Position numbers and translations under genes: made by a program. Source: Strigamia acuminata (lineage: Eukaryota > Arthropoda > Chilopoda > Geophilomorpha > Linotaeniidae). From it: 64,000 nt of DNA. Below the pieces are notes generated by a model. That model worked only from the letters and a program-made list of their open reading frames with translations, had not been told where the DNA came from and did not search any database. Shown here piece after piece: positions 52,747-62,900 of the stretch. Position 1 is the stretch's first letter, and every line of letters starts with the position of its first letter. The stretch spans positions 50,972,581 through 51,036,580 of the forward strand of contig OX442314.1 of NCBI GenBank assembly GCA_949358305.1, written 5' to 3'.

Positions 52747-53073
52747 TTAAAACCTGTTTGGCCATTCAATTGCTGATGGTGGCGGAGGTGACAAAGGCGC
52801 AGATAGTTGCTTCAGCTCCTGTTGGTGCTGCTCCTCCACGTCGTTTGTCCAAGCCACCAACTGGGCTATGGTTTTGTCTGACCAGTCGTCCGGCCATTCA
52901 AATACAAAAGGCGGAATCAGAGGTGGTGGCAACATTAACTGAACGGCTGCGGTTGGAAAAGCAAAAACATTCCGGTATTGGTCAGTAGTGGTCACTATCT
53001 CTAAATAGAAGTCAACTACTGAGTCAAACACCCATGATTCCTGTCCTGGGGTTATACAGAGTAGTGCTGACAT
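52747..53073 (-). CDS. Short uncharacterised ORF, partly duplicated at 41040..41158
   Basis: 108 codons from ATG at 53073. The mid-part is rich in Pro and aromatic residues (P-P-L-I-P-P-F-V-F-E-W-P) and is followed by Trp/Asp- and Gln/Glu-rich sequence. The first 35 codons match a minus-strand stretch at 41040..41158, where a stop interrupts the frame. It could be an exon of a repeated gene or part of a transposable element. Confidence 0.3.
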   Translation of the reverse strand: MSALLCITPGQESWVFDSVVDFYLEIVTTTDQYRNVFAFPTAAVQLMLPPPLIPPFVFEWPDDWSDKTIAQLVAWTNDVEEQHQQELKQLSAPLSPPPPSAIEWPNRF

Positions 53074-53701
53074 CTCCTTCGCTGTAACGACTATTCGTCT
53101 ATCCTAAGATCAAATTATAAAGACACACTATCCCTCTCTGAATCTTTTCCTCTCTTATTCATCTTATAGATCCTATGTTCACTATTCATGGCTGGGTATA
53201 ATGTTTCTCTCTTATTCAAATTATTCTGTAAAATACATGCTAAAACCCAGAAAATTTGGATGTTTGGACTCAGCTGCGATCCATGTTATTTCGCAGTTAG
53301 AATGCTGTAACCAGTCTTAAATCTGGAAATAATAATTAATCAAGGTTGTCTAGGGGTAAACAATAAATACGAGGTATGTAAAATAACACGAGAACTTTAT
53401 TCGACTAAATACAAATAAATTAATAATAAATTAAAGTTAATGATAAATGAACAATGGAAAAGAAATCCAAGGGAGAAAGCGCGTAACCGTTGTTACACGC
53501 AAAATGGAGGGAGATGTCTTCTCGCGAAATAAAACTCACTCACTCGGGCGGCGTTGGTTGACTCCGGAGACCCTCATAATAGAAAACAATACTACCACCC
53601 AATAGGACGGTTTGAACACGTGCATCTAACGTTCCTTGCACCGACATATACGTGCACCCATATTGCCACAAACAACTTCAATCACTCTCGTTCTCCGAAA
53701 C
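53074..53701. other. 5' flank of the 53702 gene, nothing else seen
   Basis: AT-rich at first, then a GC-richer 200 bp directly before the ATG. No clear TATA box. Confidence 0.35.
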
Positions 53702-54316
53702 ATGGCGTTCACCTTACCCATTCCCTCTCTCCAACGTGCAGCCATGGTGAAGATTGCCATATCCTTATGGAAATTCGACCCGACCACACGTCACTTATAC
53801 CGCAATATGTGCCCCGACAATTCGCGCGTTTTCAACATAAAATGGCGAACGCTCGAGACGAGCGTTTGCGACAAACTCAACCGTTTGGTCTTACCTCCGG
53901 TTTTTAAACGCCCGTTGCGCGCAATAGTCAGATCCATCGGACCAGAAATACACGACTGGCTTAAGTGGCCGATACACGTTTCTCTCGGGTTCAGCATTCG
54001 GCGTAAATTGATCAACTGCATCGAATTCATCGAGTGGACGACGCACGGCAAAGTGGACGCGCAGAAAACGGCACGAGCGCTTTTAAAACTCGATAAAACG
54101 TTCAGTGTGGATCAAATATTCAGCATAGCCTGCGCGTTTTGCGTCCGAGATGCGATCGAAGCCGTTTACAAGCAGTTTCCTCATCAATTAGAGCAATTTG
54201 GGCTGAACGGCGACTTGGCAATGCGCGCGATTTCCACTTTTTGGACCGACGTGATGACACGCAAGGAAATAAGCAGCGCGAGAAAGTTCGAACTTGTGAC
54301 GATGACCTTTCGATGA
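53702..54316 (+). CDS. Uncharacterised single-exon protein, 204 aa
   Basis: The ATG at 53702 lies in a strong context (AAACATGGCG). An in-frame ATG at 53636 has a weaker context. The protein is helical, with conserved-looking blocks L-W-K-F-D, I-G-P-E-I-H-D-W-L, E-W-T-T-H-G-K-V-D-x-Q-K-T-A-R, and F-S-I-A-C-A-F-C-V-R-D-A-I. The last three resemble, from memory, a large uncharacterised family in arachnid genomes. Function is unknown, and there are no membrane segments or signal peptide. The frame is intact and GC content is higher than the flanks. Confidence 0.55.
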   Translation: MAFTLPIPSLQRAAMVKIAISLWKFDPTTRHLYRNMCPDNSRVFNIKWRTLETSVCDKLNRLVLPPVFKRPLRAIVRSIGPEIHDWLKWPIHVSLGFSIRRKLINCIEFIEWTTHGKVDAQKTARALLKLDKTFSVDQIFSIACAFCVRDAIEAVYKQFPHQLEQFGLNGDLAMRAISTFWTDVMTRKEISSARKFELVTMTFR

Positions 54317-56844
54317 CGCTATCCGCTCAAAATGTGTATTTTGGCATAACAAGCAAGTCTATCAATTCTAGTAGTTGAGAGATAAGTTAACAAACCTAAA
54401 GTGTGAACTGGGTAAAATAATGAAACCGGTGGTTATCAAGACATAACATATTTATTGATATCTGAATATAATCACCGTGAAGTGATTATATTAATCAATT
54501 TGCATAAAATATAGTTACACAATAACTATGCCGACAAGTGGCCGTATAAATGGGTAGATAACTATACATACAGTCGCCTAACCGGCGCTATGATAATATC
54601 AAGTCGGCTTCATCGGGTCAGTAAGATGTCGTCTGAATCGGTTGATTATTTGGTCCTGGTTCGAATCTGTAATGAAAAGGTTAGTATCCGAGGACGTCCG
54701 GTTGACGGTATCTGCATCGCCACAAACTTGGGGCGGTTATTGGTTTAAATGGCTTGTGAGAGCCATTTACCAATTGACCTCTTATAAATGTTTTAAGACA
54801 TTTATAATTGGTGTGATACGTCAAATTGGTTCTTCATACGAGAGTAAACTGTTGCGAGTTTACAATCATAACTTCTGGTTCCGTGTAATGGATGTATTTA
54901 TTAGAGTATTACTTTTCAGTAAATACTCGTAATAATTCTGCTTACATAAAGTTGGCAATTTAGCTACACATTTACTGGCAAGTAAATGCTAATGTAGCTA
55001 GTCTTCAGTTTTGTACAGTTCTGGAAGAAGTATCCGTGTTTATGCACAATGTTGAGTTGTGACATAAACTAGCTGGGGATTTAATCTAACTAAACTTTTC
55101 CGAGTTTAGTTATTTCAACCCTAATGTTACATTTTCGACACGCTGTTCGGCAGCCGTGGTTTACTGTAACTGGCAGGCCTTGTGGAACACTTGTTGAATT
55201 ATACCCGGCCCGACGGGATTCTTACTACTCATCGCCGCGACCTGATCTCCTCACGGCCACACAGCCGTCATCGGGCACCCGGACATGGAGGCATCATATC
55301 ACCCATCTCCACGTCAAGTGTACGCCGTATGTAGGTTGTCATAGGCCCGCAGTATAAGGGGCATTGACTGCGCAATCAACAGACAAGCAAGTGTCTGCGC
55401 AATCAACATGACAACCGGAGTAGTAGAAAGGGCTCAAGAAAACATATAGTCAAAATATCTGGTCAAGAGCGAGCTACTTCCTGTTGCGAGGAAGTATATA
55501 CTCGGGGAAAACAATAGCTTGGCCATTACTCCAATGAGAGCAATGGTCCTGCAAATCCCCCCAATCACTGGTCCAGGTGATGGGATACTCAGGACACATT
55601 TTCAGTCCAGGTGGTCATCAGGGCAGACCATAGCTCTCTGCTAGGTCGGGACAGGAACTGGATAGCGAGGAACACTTTTGGATTAAGTCTTTCAACTTGA
55701 TCCACGGGGGTCCACGCTTGGAGCAGGTGCGAGGGGGAGATTTAATCCCCTAGGCCTAGTTTTGGGGTAACTTTGCAGAGTTACCACAAAACAACCTAAT
55801 ATCCATATTTATTGCCATAAACATAAGATAACGTTGATTCTCTGCCTTAAAATCACATAAAAGTTGTATTTTATGTGGTTTTACGTCAAGTGACAAATTC
55901 TATTCGAATTTGCCGCTTTTGGTCGTCAGCGCCATCTATTGGCGTAATTTGTCGCTATATCGATGAGCGACTGCATGATCGTCATACGTCCCCCTTAATC
56001 ACTGGAATTATCAAAAATAATTACACGTGATTCCGCCTATAATCGTCTCGATATACGACACTGTTCATCGTGGATCAGCAACTTTACGTATTTTGTGAGA
56101 AATACGGATCGTCGGCAAAATATAACATCGAGTGAGGGTTTATTCAACTCATATTACATTTATCGTTTTACTAAACTAATTAATAACTTGGACTAGCTCA
56201 TTAAAAGTTTATAAACACAGGTTACTCCGCGCCGAATTAATAATATGTTTTATACAAAATATATTATCATCGCCGCATGACATCATCTTGAGTGTACTGA
56301 ATAAATCTTTCAATCATTATTAAATGTTCAAAGAAATTGTTTTATTTATCATTTCAAAAAATTGTTAATTTTTCCGAAAAGTAAACAAACTATCACACAC
56401 AAAATATCTGGAACAATGGCTTGTATTAATTGAAATTGTTTCAAATTCAAAAAATAAAAAGTATACTGATTTTTAGTTAACATTTTGGTTAAAAAATGGA
56501 AAAATAAAATATCACGGGTTAAATTATTTTGTTCAACTTATAAAAATTGACAAAACCAAAAAATCTTCAAATTACGTATCCGTTAGGATTTGTAGAAACA
56601 ACACGAAAAAAGTTTTATCACAAAATTAGTTCGGTTAAAATGTTGACTCTTATAGCTGTCCATCATTGTTGTTAATATCAAAAGGAATAGAGTCTTTTAA
56701 CAATTAGTTCTTTTTAGATGAAACAAACACAAACGCTGTCTCAGAAAAGATTAGTTTTTTTGGTCGCCCGGACAGGCTAAAGAAAAACACAACGTAGACG
56801 AATATCGTCCGACACGACGTAATGCGTGGGTGTAACTCCTTCCT
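54317..56844. other. Non-coding; probably contains the 3' LTR of Gypsy D
   Basis: Element D (minus strand) should end here, since the third ORF stops at 56845 and a purine run (GAGGAAGGAG, about 56832..56841) follows it. The LTR limits cannot be set because the partner LTR is outside the window. A GC-richer patch at 55120..55360 has no recognised product. Confidence 0.4.
56832..56841 (-). other. Possible Gypsy D polypurine tract
   Basis: The minus strand reads GAGGAAGGAG just after the third-ORF stop, the position expected for a polypurine tract. No TG follows immediately, so the LTR start is uncertain. Confidence 0.35.
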
Positions 56845-59428
56845 CTAAATGACGGGGCTCTGGCGGCCATCTCCCTTTTCATCGTCTTTCTTGCTCGATT
56901 CAGGGTCGGCGCTCTCATCAATGACGAGTTTCGAAGAGTCTTCCGACGAACTTCTCGGCAAAGGAGTTTCTACACTCGGGGAAATCCTTCGTGAAGTGCT
57001 CGGTCGACCAATTTTGGCGGCGAATCCGTCGGGTAACGGGCGCAAGCTAGCAATTGGTGGGTCCCTGGCGTGGCGTTCTTGGTGGAACACTTCTTCGGCC
57101 GTTGGCAGCTCGACACTCCAATCTGCGCGGATATGGATGGCGGCAGGAAGTTGGCTTACACGCTCCAATAATCGTGACCATATGTGCTCCAATACGGGGA
57201 AGGGCTCGTTGCGCAAGGGATTCATAATCCATCTCATGACTAAGATGGGCAAATTGTAGTAAACGTTGCGCTTCTGATTAAGCCGTCGAGAAATATCCAA
57301 GGCGGCTTCTCTGATGATGGGGGTGTAATGTTCAATCTCGCAATCGGCCGCGTGTTCATTCGTGATGCCTGCTGGAACTATGAACGGATACGCCGTCACA
57401 ACGGACTTCAACGCTGGTAACTTCTTGGCTGGTGGGCCTGGTGGCGGCGTTGTTACTTCTGAGCTTGCTATCGGGGATTCCGCGGGAGTAGGAATCTTGG
57501 ATGACACGCCTGCTTCGCATTGTGTTTTCACCTCGGTGACGGGAGTTGTCGCGGTCAGTGTTGCTTGCTTCGCCTCTTGCTCCTCGTTGGCCTTTTTAGC
57601 TTTCAAACTCAATTCTGCCAACATGCGGACCTCGTCCTGAGTCCAAGTGGTGACTTCGTATCCACCGGGTCGATGATTATCCACAATAAATCTTGGGTCT
57701 ACCAAAATTACCTCTCCTAGATGGGAGTGGATGACTTGGCAGGGGTCGCAGGTCGACCATATGCGGGGTCCCGGCTGCGCAATTCCCATCACAGTGAACG
57801 GCAAAACGTTGTCGTTCCAGGGTGTAATTTTTTCCCGTATCTTCCAACCGGAACAGTTCGGACATAACATGGCGTGGCTGCCCTGGATGATTCCAATGGC
57901 CCAACCTCCCCCGTTGCAGAACGGACAGGTCACTTCGGTCCTCTCGTCATATGGAATACGACATTTGGGCAGGATTACGTTGACAGCTTGCTCCACTTGT
58001 TCTCGCCGTTCTTTCTTGGTTCCAACTAGCGGGGCTGATTTCTTGAGCTCTTTTACTATCGCGGTCGTGGCTGCGTCCATCTTCTCCTTTGGAGGGGCAG
58101 GCGTGGGTTGAACCGGAGTGGGTTTGAAAACCTTCCTCGGGTCCTCTCTTTTCGGCACATGTTGGCTGCGGGATTTCGTTGAACGATATTCCGTCCAATT
58201 GGAGCTGGTGTTCATCTTAGCCGGTTCCGACCTTTGGGAGGGGTAGTGGTAAACTACACGTGGCCTTTCCGCCAGCGGTCGGGGCGGTTCGTTCTCGGAA
58301 TGGAAATGAGGACGATAAGGGTGACTGCTATTCCGGGCCTGGTAATTGGTCCGCTCCCGTGAATGCGACGAGGAATGAGAAGTGGACGGTCGATTCCATG
58401 TGTCGTCTTCTACCGTGACACGAAGTGTGTTTTTCTTTGAAGACGATCCTGTCGACTCGGACGACTTCACCAACTTCTTCAGGTAATCTGGCAACTCCTT
58501 ATTTCTTGCTTTGGCCCAATCCATGATTGCTTGAGCGCATTCCGTTCTGGAAGAGAGGCTTCCTGCCGACTCGGCTGACTTCAACAACTTTCTCAAGTAG
58601 TCGGGCAGCTCCTTTCCTCGCGCCTTGGCCCAGTCCATAACAGCTTGGGTGCCATCGTTCCTTGAAGTTTCTACGTGTCGGGACGGTTTTCCGCGTTCGG
58701 GGCTTGAATCCCCTGAGGTAGACGAGTGGTCATAATGGACGTGGCGACGTTTATTAGGTGACCTACGTGGCCCTCGATCCTTTCCTAAATTCGAGAAATC
58801 ACATCAAATGAATTAAAGTTATCGAAAAATAACCTAATCCAGATGAATTGTCGATACTTAATATATTTATCGTGACATAAACATATAAATACCAACAAGT
58901 CACCGATAATTAATGTATTCATCGTAAAATAAATACATCAATTCAAATAAACCGCCTAAACGTTGATATATTTATTTTGAGGTAAATATATCAATTCGTT
59001 CTTCTCGATTATTCTCATTGAGATGCTAATTAGCGAAGTAAGGTGAATTACTTTGTCTAATATCCTGACCGTCATTATTGCGAAACACTGAACAATCAAA
59101 TACTTTTAAACGGTTGAGTTTAAATATTTAAATCGAACATAGAACATCTTAATTTACGTATTTTCCTTTTTCGGAAAGGTCCGTAATATCATAAATATTA
59201 TCCTTTAACCGACTAATAAATTTAACAATTTAATTTAATCGATTAAAAGACGATAATTCAGATACTGGATTCCTAATACGTGTTCAAAAGGTGGCGAACA
59301 CCCTCTAGTGAGAACTTCCTGTACTTTATGACATGACTTGGCGAGTTTTATCTTTCTAGATAACTTCTCGAGTTAATGGCGGTGTATTTGAATATTTTAT
59401 CATACAAAAATAACACTTTACCACTCAT
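56845..59428 (-). CDS. Gypsy D third ORF, spliced, with zinc-binding cysteines
   Basis: Exon 1 is only 59422..59428 (ATG AGT G). The intron is 58785..59421 (637 bp; donor G|GTAAAG, acceptor GAATTTAG|GA). Exon 2 is 56845..58784. The phase matches: exon 2 stays open right up to the acceptor. The product is about 649 aa. The N-terminus is basic and Ser-rich. Next come two copies of a 35-residue unit around M-D-W-A-K-A-R-x-K-E-L-P-D-Y-L (58440..58650), a Ser/Arg/His-rich part, and a region with C-P-F-C and C-P-N-C pairs plus a further C-D-P-C that could form zinc ribbons. The C-terminus is Ser/Glu/Asp-rich. There is no signal peptide or membrane helix, so it is not Env. The family is unknown. It may be a regulatory or nucleic-acid-binding accessory protein; that is inference. 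Confidence 0.68.
58440..58650 (-). repeat. Two 35-codon direct repeats in the D third ORF
   Basis: Each unit encodes A-x-M-D-W-A-K-A-R then E-L-P-D-Y-L-x-K-L-x-K-S. The copies differ mostly by conservative changes and third-position changes. Confidence 0.85.
58785..59421 (-). other. Intron of the D third ORF
   Basis: AT-rich, with recurring ATATATTTAT and TTATCGT motifs and many stops in all frames. The donor and acceptor are described with the ORF. Confidence 0.6.
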
Positions 59429-59969
59429 TGTTGAATCTTTTGTTCGTAACTTCGTTGAAAATCACGAAAATCTCTTCCGCTGACGTAGTTGTGCTCGCAC
59501 CGTTGAATGACGGACGTAGTTTCCTAACAGAATGTGGTTTGGAGACTTAATTCTTTAGGAATAAGGTTAAACTTATCGTTAAATAAATTTAACTTACTAC
59601 GAAACCTCGTTGTTCGTTCCAACAAGCGCGTATTAACGTCCGGTGTCGGTGACTGTCGAATAAATTCGACGAGACGAAGTTTTCCGGGCCTAAACCCACG
59701 TGGTTTAGCTACGAAGTTTGGGCAAACTTCCTAACTAAAATAAAACCGAATAAAAGTTGTCTTTTTTGAGACTTGTGTAAATTAATTCACTCACAATTTA
59801 TCCGATTTTTCGCGTTGACAGAAAACTTTACGAGATGACCAATTGTTAAGCGATGTGTCAGCTGTAGTGGAACTAACGAGAGTGAGTTCACAGGTCAACC
59901 TCAAAGCAGGTGTCTATTTTTTAGACCGAGCTCTGTGATTGGTTGATGACTCATTTACACTATCTTGTT
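59429..59969 (-). other. Region between D pol stop and the third-ORF start
   Basis: 540 bp with no minus-strand frame of note. By position it could supply the splice or promoter signals for the third ORF. Confidence 0.45.
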
Positions 59970-62900
59970 TTAAAAATAGCATGGATGAGTCGTCTCTTCA
60001 AAGTAGAGGTGTGCATGTTTCGTGAAATAAATATTCTTTTCGGAAATACTTATTTCTTGCATTTTTTGCACGAAATCATCGCTAAATTGTCGATTAGGCT
60101 TAGGAGTTCGTTTAGAACGTCTTTCAGCCCGTAATAATTTTTTATTTCTTCTCTTTATATGTTCAAGTTCGTTATTTTCGATAACTCCCTCAACGACTTC
60201 GTCCGGGGGTTGGAGGATATCGTTTTCGACGGTATCCTCCGTTTCCATGGGGACAACCTCTTCTTCTGTCTGTTGCGAGACAGGGAAGTGTTCGTCCATC
60301 CAATTTGGGGTTGGATGAATCCCTTCACTGCCTTCAGTTTGGTTTTCCGACCAAGCTTCAACCGGAAATGACGGGATATAAGGTGACAAATCCTGGATAT
60401 TAATTGATTTCTCAATTGATCCGTCAGCAACTTTTCGTAATGAATACGAGCCTCCTTTTAATACTGCTGTGATTTCCCAGGGGCCGTCTCGCTTTTCGGC
60501 GAAACCAGCGGTGATTCCCTTTTCTTTATTTGACAGTATATGTGTAGCTTTCCAGACTAGATCGCCAACAGCATACTGACAAATATGATATTTGTTGCGG
60601 TGAATCTTGTCATGTCGGACATAATTCTCCTGGATTTTCCGGTGCATTTCTTGATGTGCTCTTCTAAGCACATCCAGAATGCCATGTACGTATTCTTCGG
60701 GTTTGTTCTTATCGAACTTTACCCCGTGTTCCACCATACGTGGATCGAATGGTAGTGGTACCGTTCTTCCCGTGTTCAGCATCATCGGGCTGAATCCGGT
60801 TGCATCCGAGATGGCCGTTCTCGTGGCAAACGCGAATTCGTTCAAGAATCGTGGCCAGTGAGAGTGCACATCAGAATAAATTGCCAGCATCATCTTCAAG
60901 TCACGGTTAGCCCTTTCTGTCGGGTTAGCCGAGGCATGATAAGGGCTGACATGTGCCATGTCTATGTGATGTTTTTTACAAAAATCACTATAGACAGTAG
61001 ACACGAATTGTCTTCCATTATCCGACAATATCTTTTTGGGGTAACCCCAACGATGAAAAACGTCACTCATCTTGTTGACAATGCTCTCGCTAGAGGCCTT
61101 TGTCAACGCGAATACTTCAACCCATTTGGTGCAATGGTCTATTATCACTAATATCCATTGTAACTTCGATCGACCAGCGGGCTTGGGGCCCATCAAGTCG
61201 ATACTCACGGTTTCCCATGGGTTCGTCATGTTGTGCGGAGTGTAAGCCGCTCGATGTTTTCTGTGTTGGCTCGGCTTGTACTGCTGGCAATGCGGGCAAC
61301 CACGGACATAGTTGCGCGTATCTCTAGTCATCTTTGGCCAATAATAAATGAGCTTTGCTCTTTCCAGAGTCTTGCTCATTCCTGCATGTCCACAAAGGGG
61401 GTGGCCGTGACAGGCAAATAAAGCTCTTCTTACAAGAGATTTAGGAATCACGGCCTTAAATCCATTTCCGGAGTCGTTCAACTCCTCTTCAAAGGTGGGA
61501 CGGAAGAAAATGAGCATTTTACTGCCGTCCTCCCCACTTTCATCCAAACAGTATCCAGCTATGGTATTTAGCCAGTCTAGATCTGTCTCTAATTCTTGGT
61601 CTTCCTCACTTAACTTCAAGTGGGCCATAATCTTTTTACAATCATCATCCAACAATTGTTCTGCGATTATTTCGGCTCGGGTTGGGGGAACTTGATTTAG
61701 TACATCGGTTAATGCACTAAATACTGTTGTTTGATGTTTCGTTTTGCCTTTCTCATTCACTTCCCCCTTTTCTCCAGAATTATTTGAATTTTCTTCATTT
61801 AATTCGGAGAAATCGTTAAAACGAACATTCACATTTGTTAGAAAGTGACGTCGTCCTTCTACTGGAATGACTTGAGTCTTCTTATTACCGGTCCATAGAG
61901 GATAGAATTGGTTAATTTCTACCGGCTCAATGTAATCGGTAATAGGCGTATCCATTGCAGATAACGGCGCTCTTGATAGAGCGTCGGCTACCTGGTTCAG
62001 GGCGCCTTTTCTGAACACAATCTTGAATGCTCCGCACTGGATTTTCACTGCCCAGCGTCCAAATCGGCCGGATGGTTCCGGCGTTCTCATTAGCCAGCCT
62101 AACGCTTGCGCATCCGACTCCAGCGTGAACGTCGTGTATTCCAAGTATGGGCGGAAGCGATCAACTGCCCACACAACTGCCAAACATTCCAGTTCGGGAG
62201 TGGAATAACGTTCTTCAGCCCCTCGTAAAACTCGGCTCGCATAAGCAACGGGTTTTGGGACCATCATCATTTTTTGTGTTTTTTCGTTAAACACTTCGAC
62301 ATCCTGGCAGAGGACTGCACCGAGCCCTGTATGGGACGCGTCAGTCATTACTACCATAGGTTTTGACATATCGGGCATATGCAAAACTTGTTCCTTATCG
62401 CACAAAATCTCTTTGATTTTTGCAAATGCCTCTTTCTGTTCCTTGCCCCACACAAAAGCAGCATTTTTATGCATGATTGAGGTGAGTGGTCTAGCGATAT
62501 CCGCATGATTAGGAATGAACTTCCTAAAGAAATTGGACAGACCATGGAACCTCTGTATATCCTTTGAACAGGTGGGTTCGGGGAATTCCTTGACTGACTT
62601 GATTTTGTCGGGGTCAGCATTCAAACCTTCCGGTGTGATATAATGACCCAAGAACTTTAGTGAAGTTCTTCCAAATTTTGATTTGGCCTTGTTGATAGTT
62701 AAATTAGCTTTTTGGAGCTTTTCTAACACGTCCTTTATGTGGTCCAAGTGTTCTTTCCAGGAGTGGGAGAAGATGATCAAATCGTCCAAGTAGACGAGGA
62801 CATGCTTATGCAGCGAGTCACCCATCACTCGGCTCATCAAGTTCTGGAAAGAACAAGGAGCATTGCAAAGACCAAAGGGCATCCTTTTAAATTGATAGTT

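Noticed and set aside
55124-55357. 77-codon plus frame in a GC-rich patch
   Set aside because: No motif, no homology recalled, and it lies where the D 3' LTR is expected.
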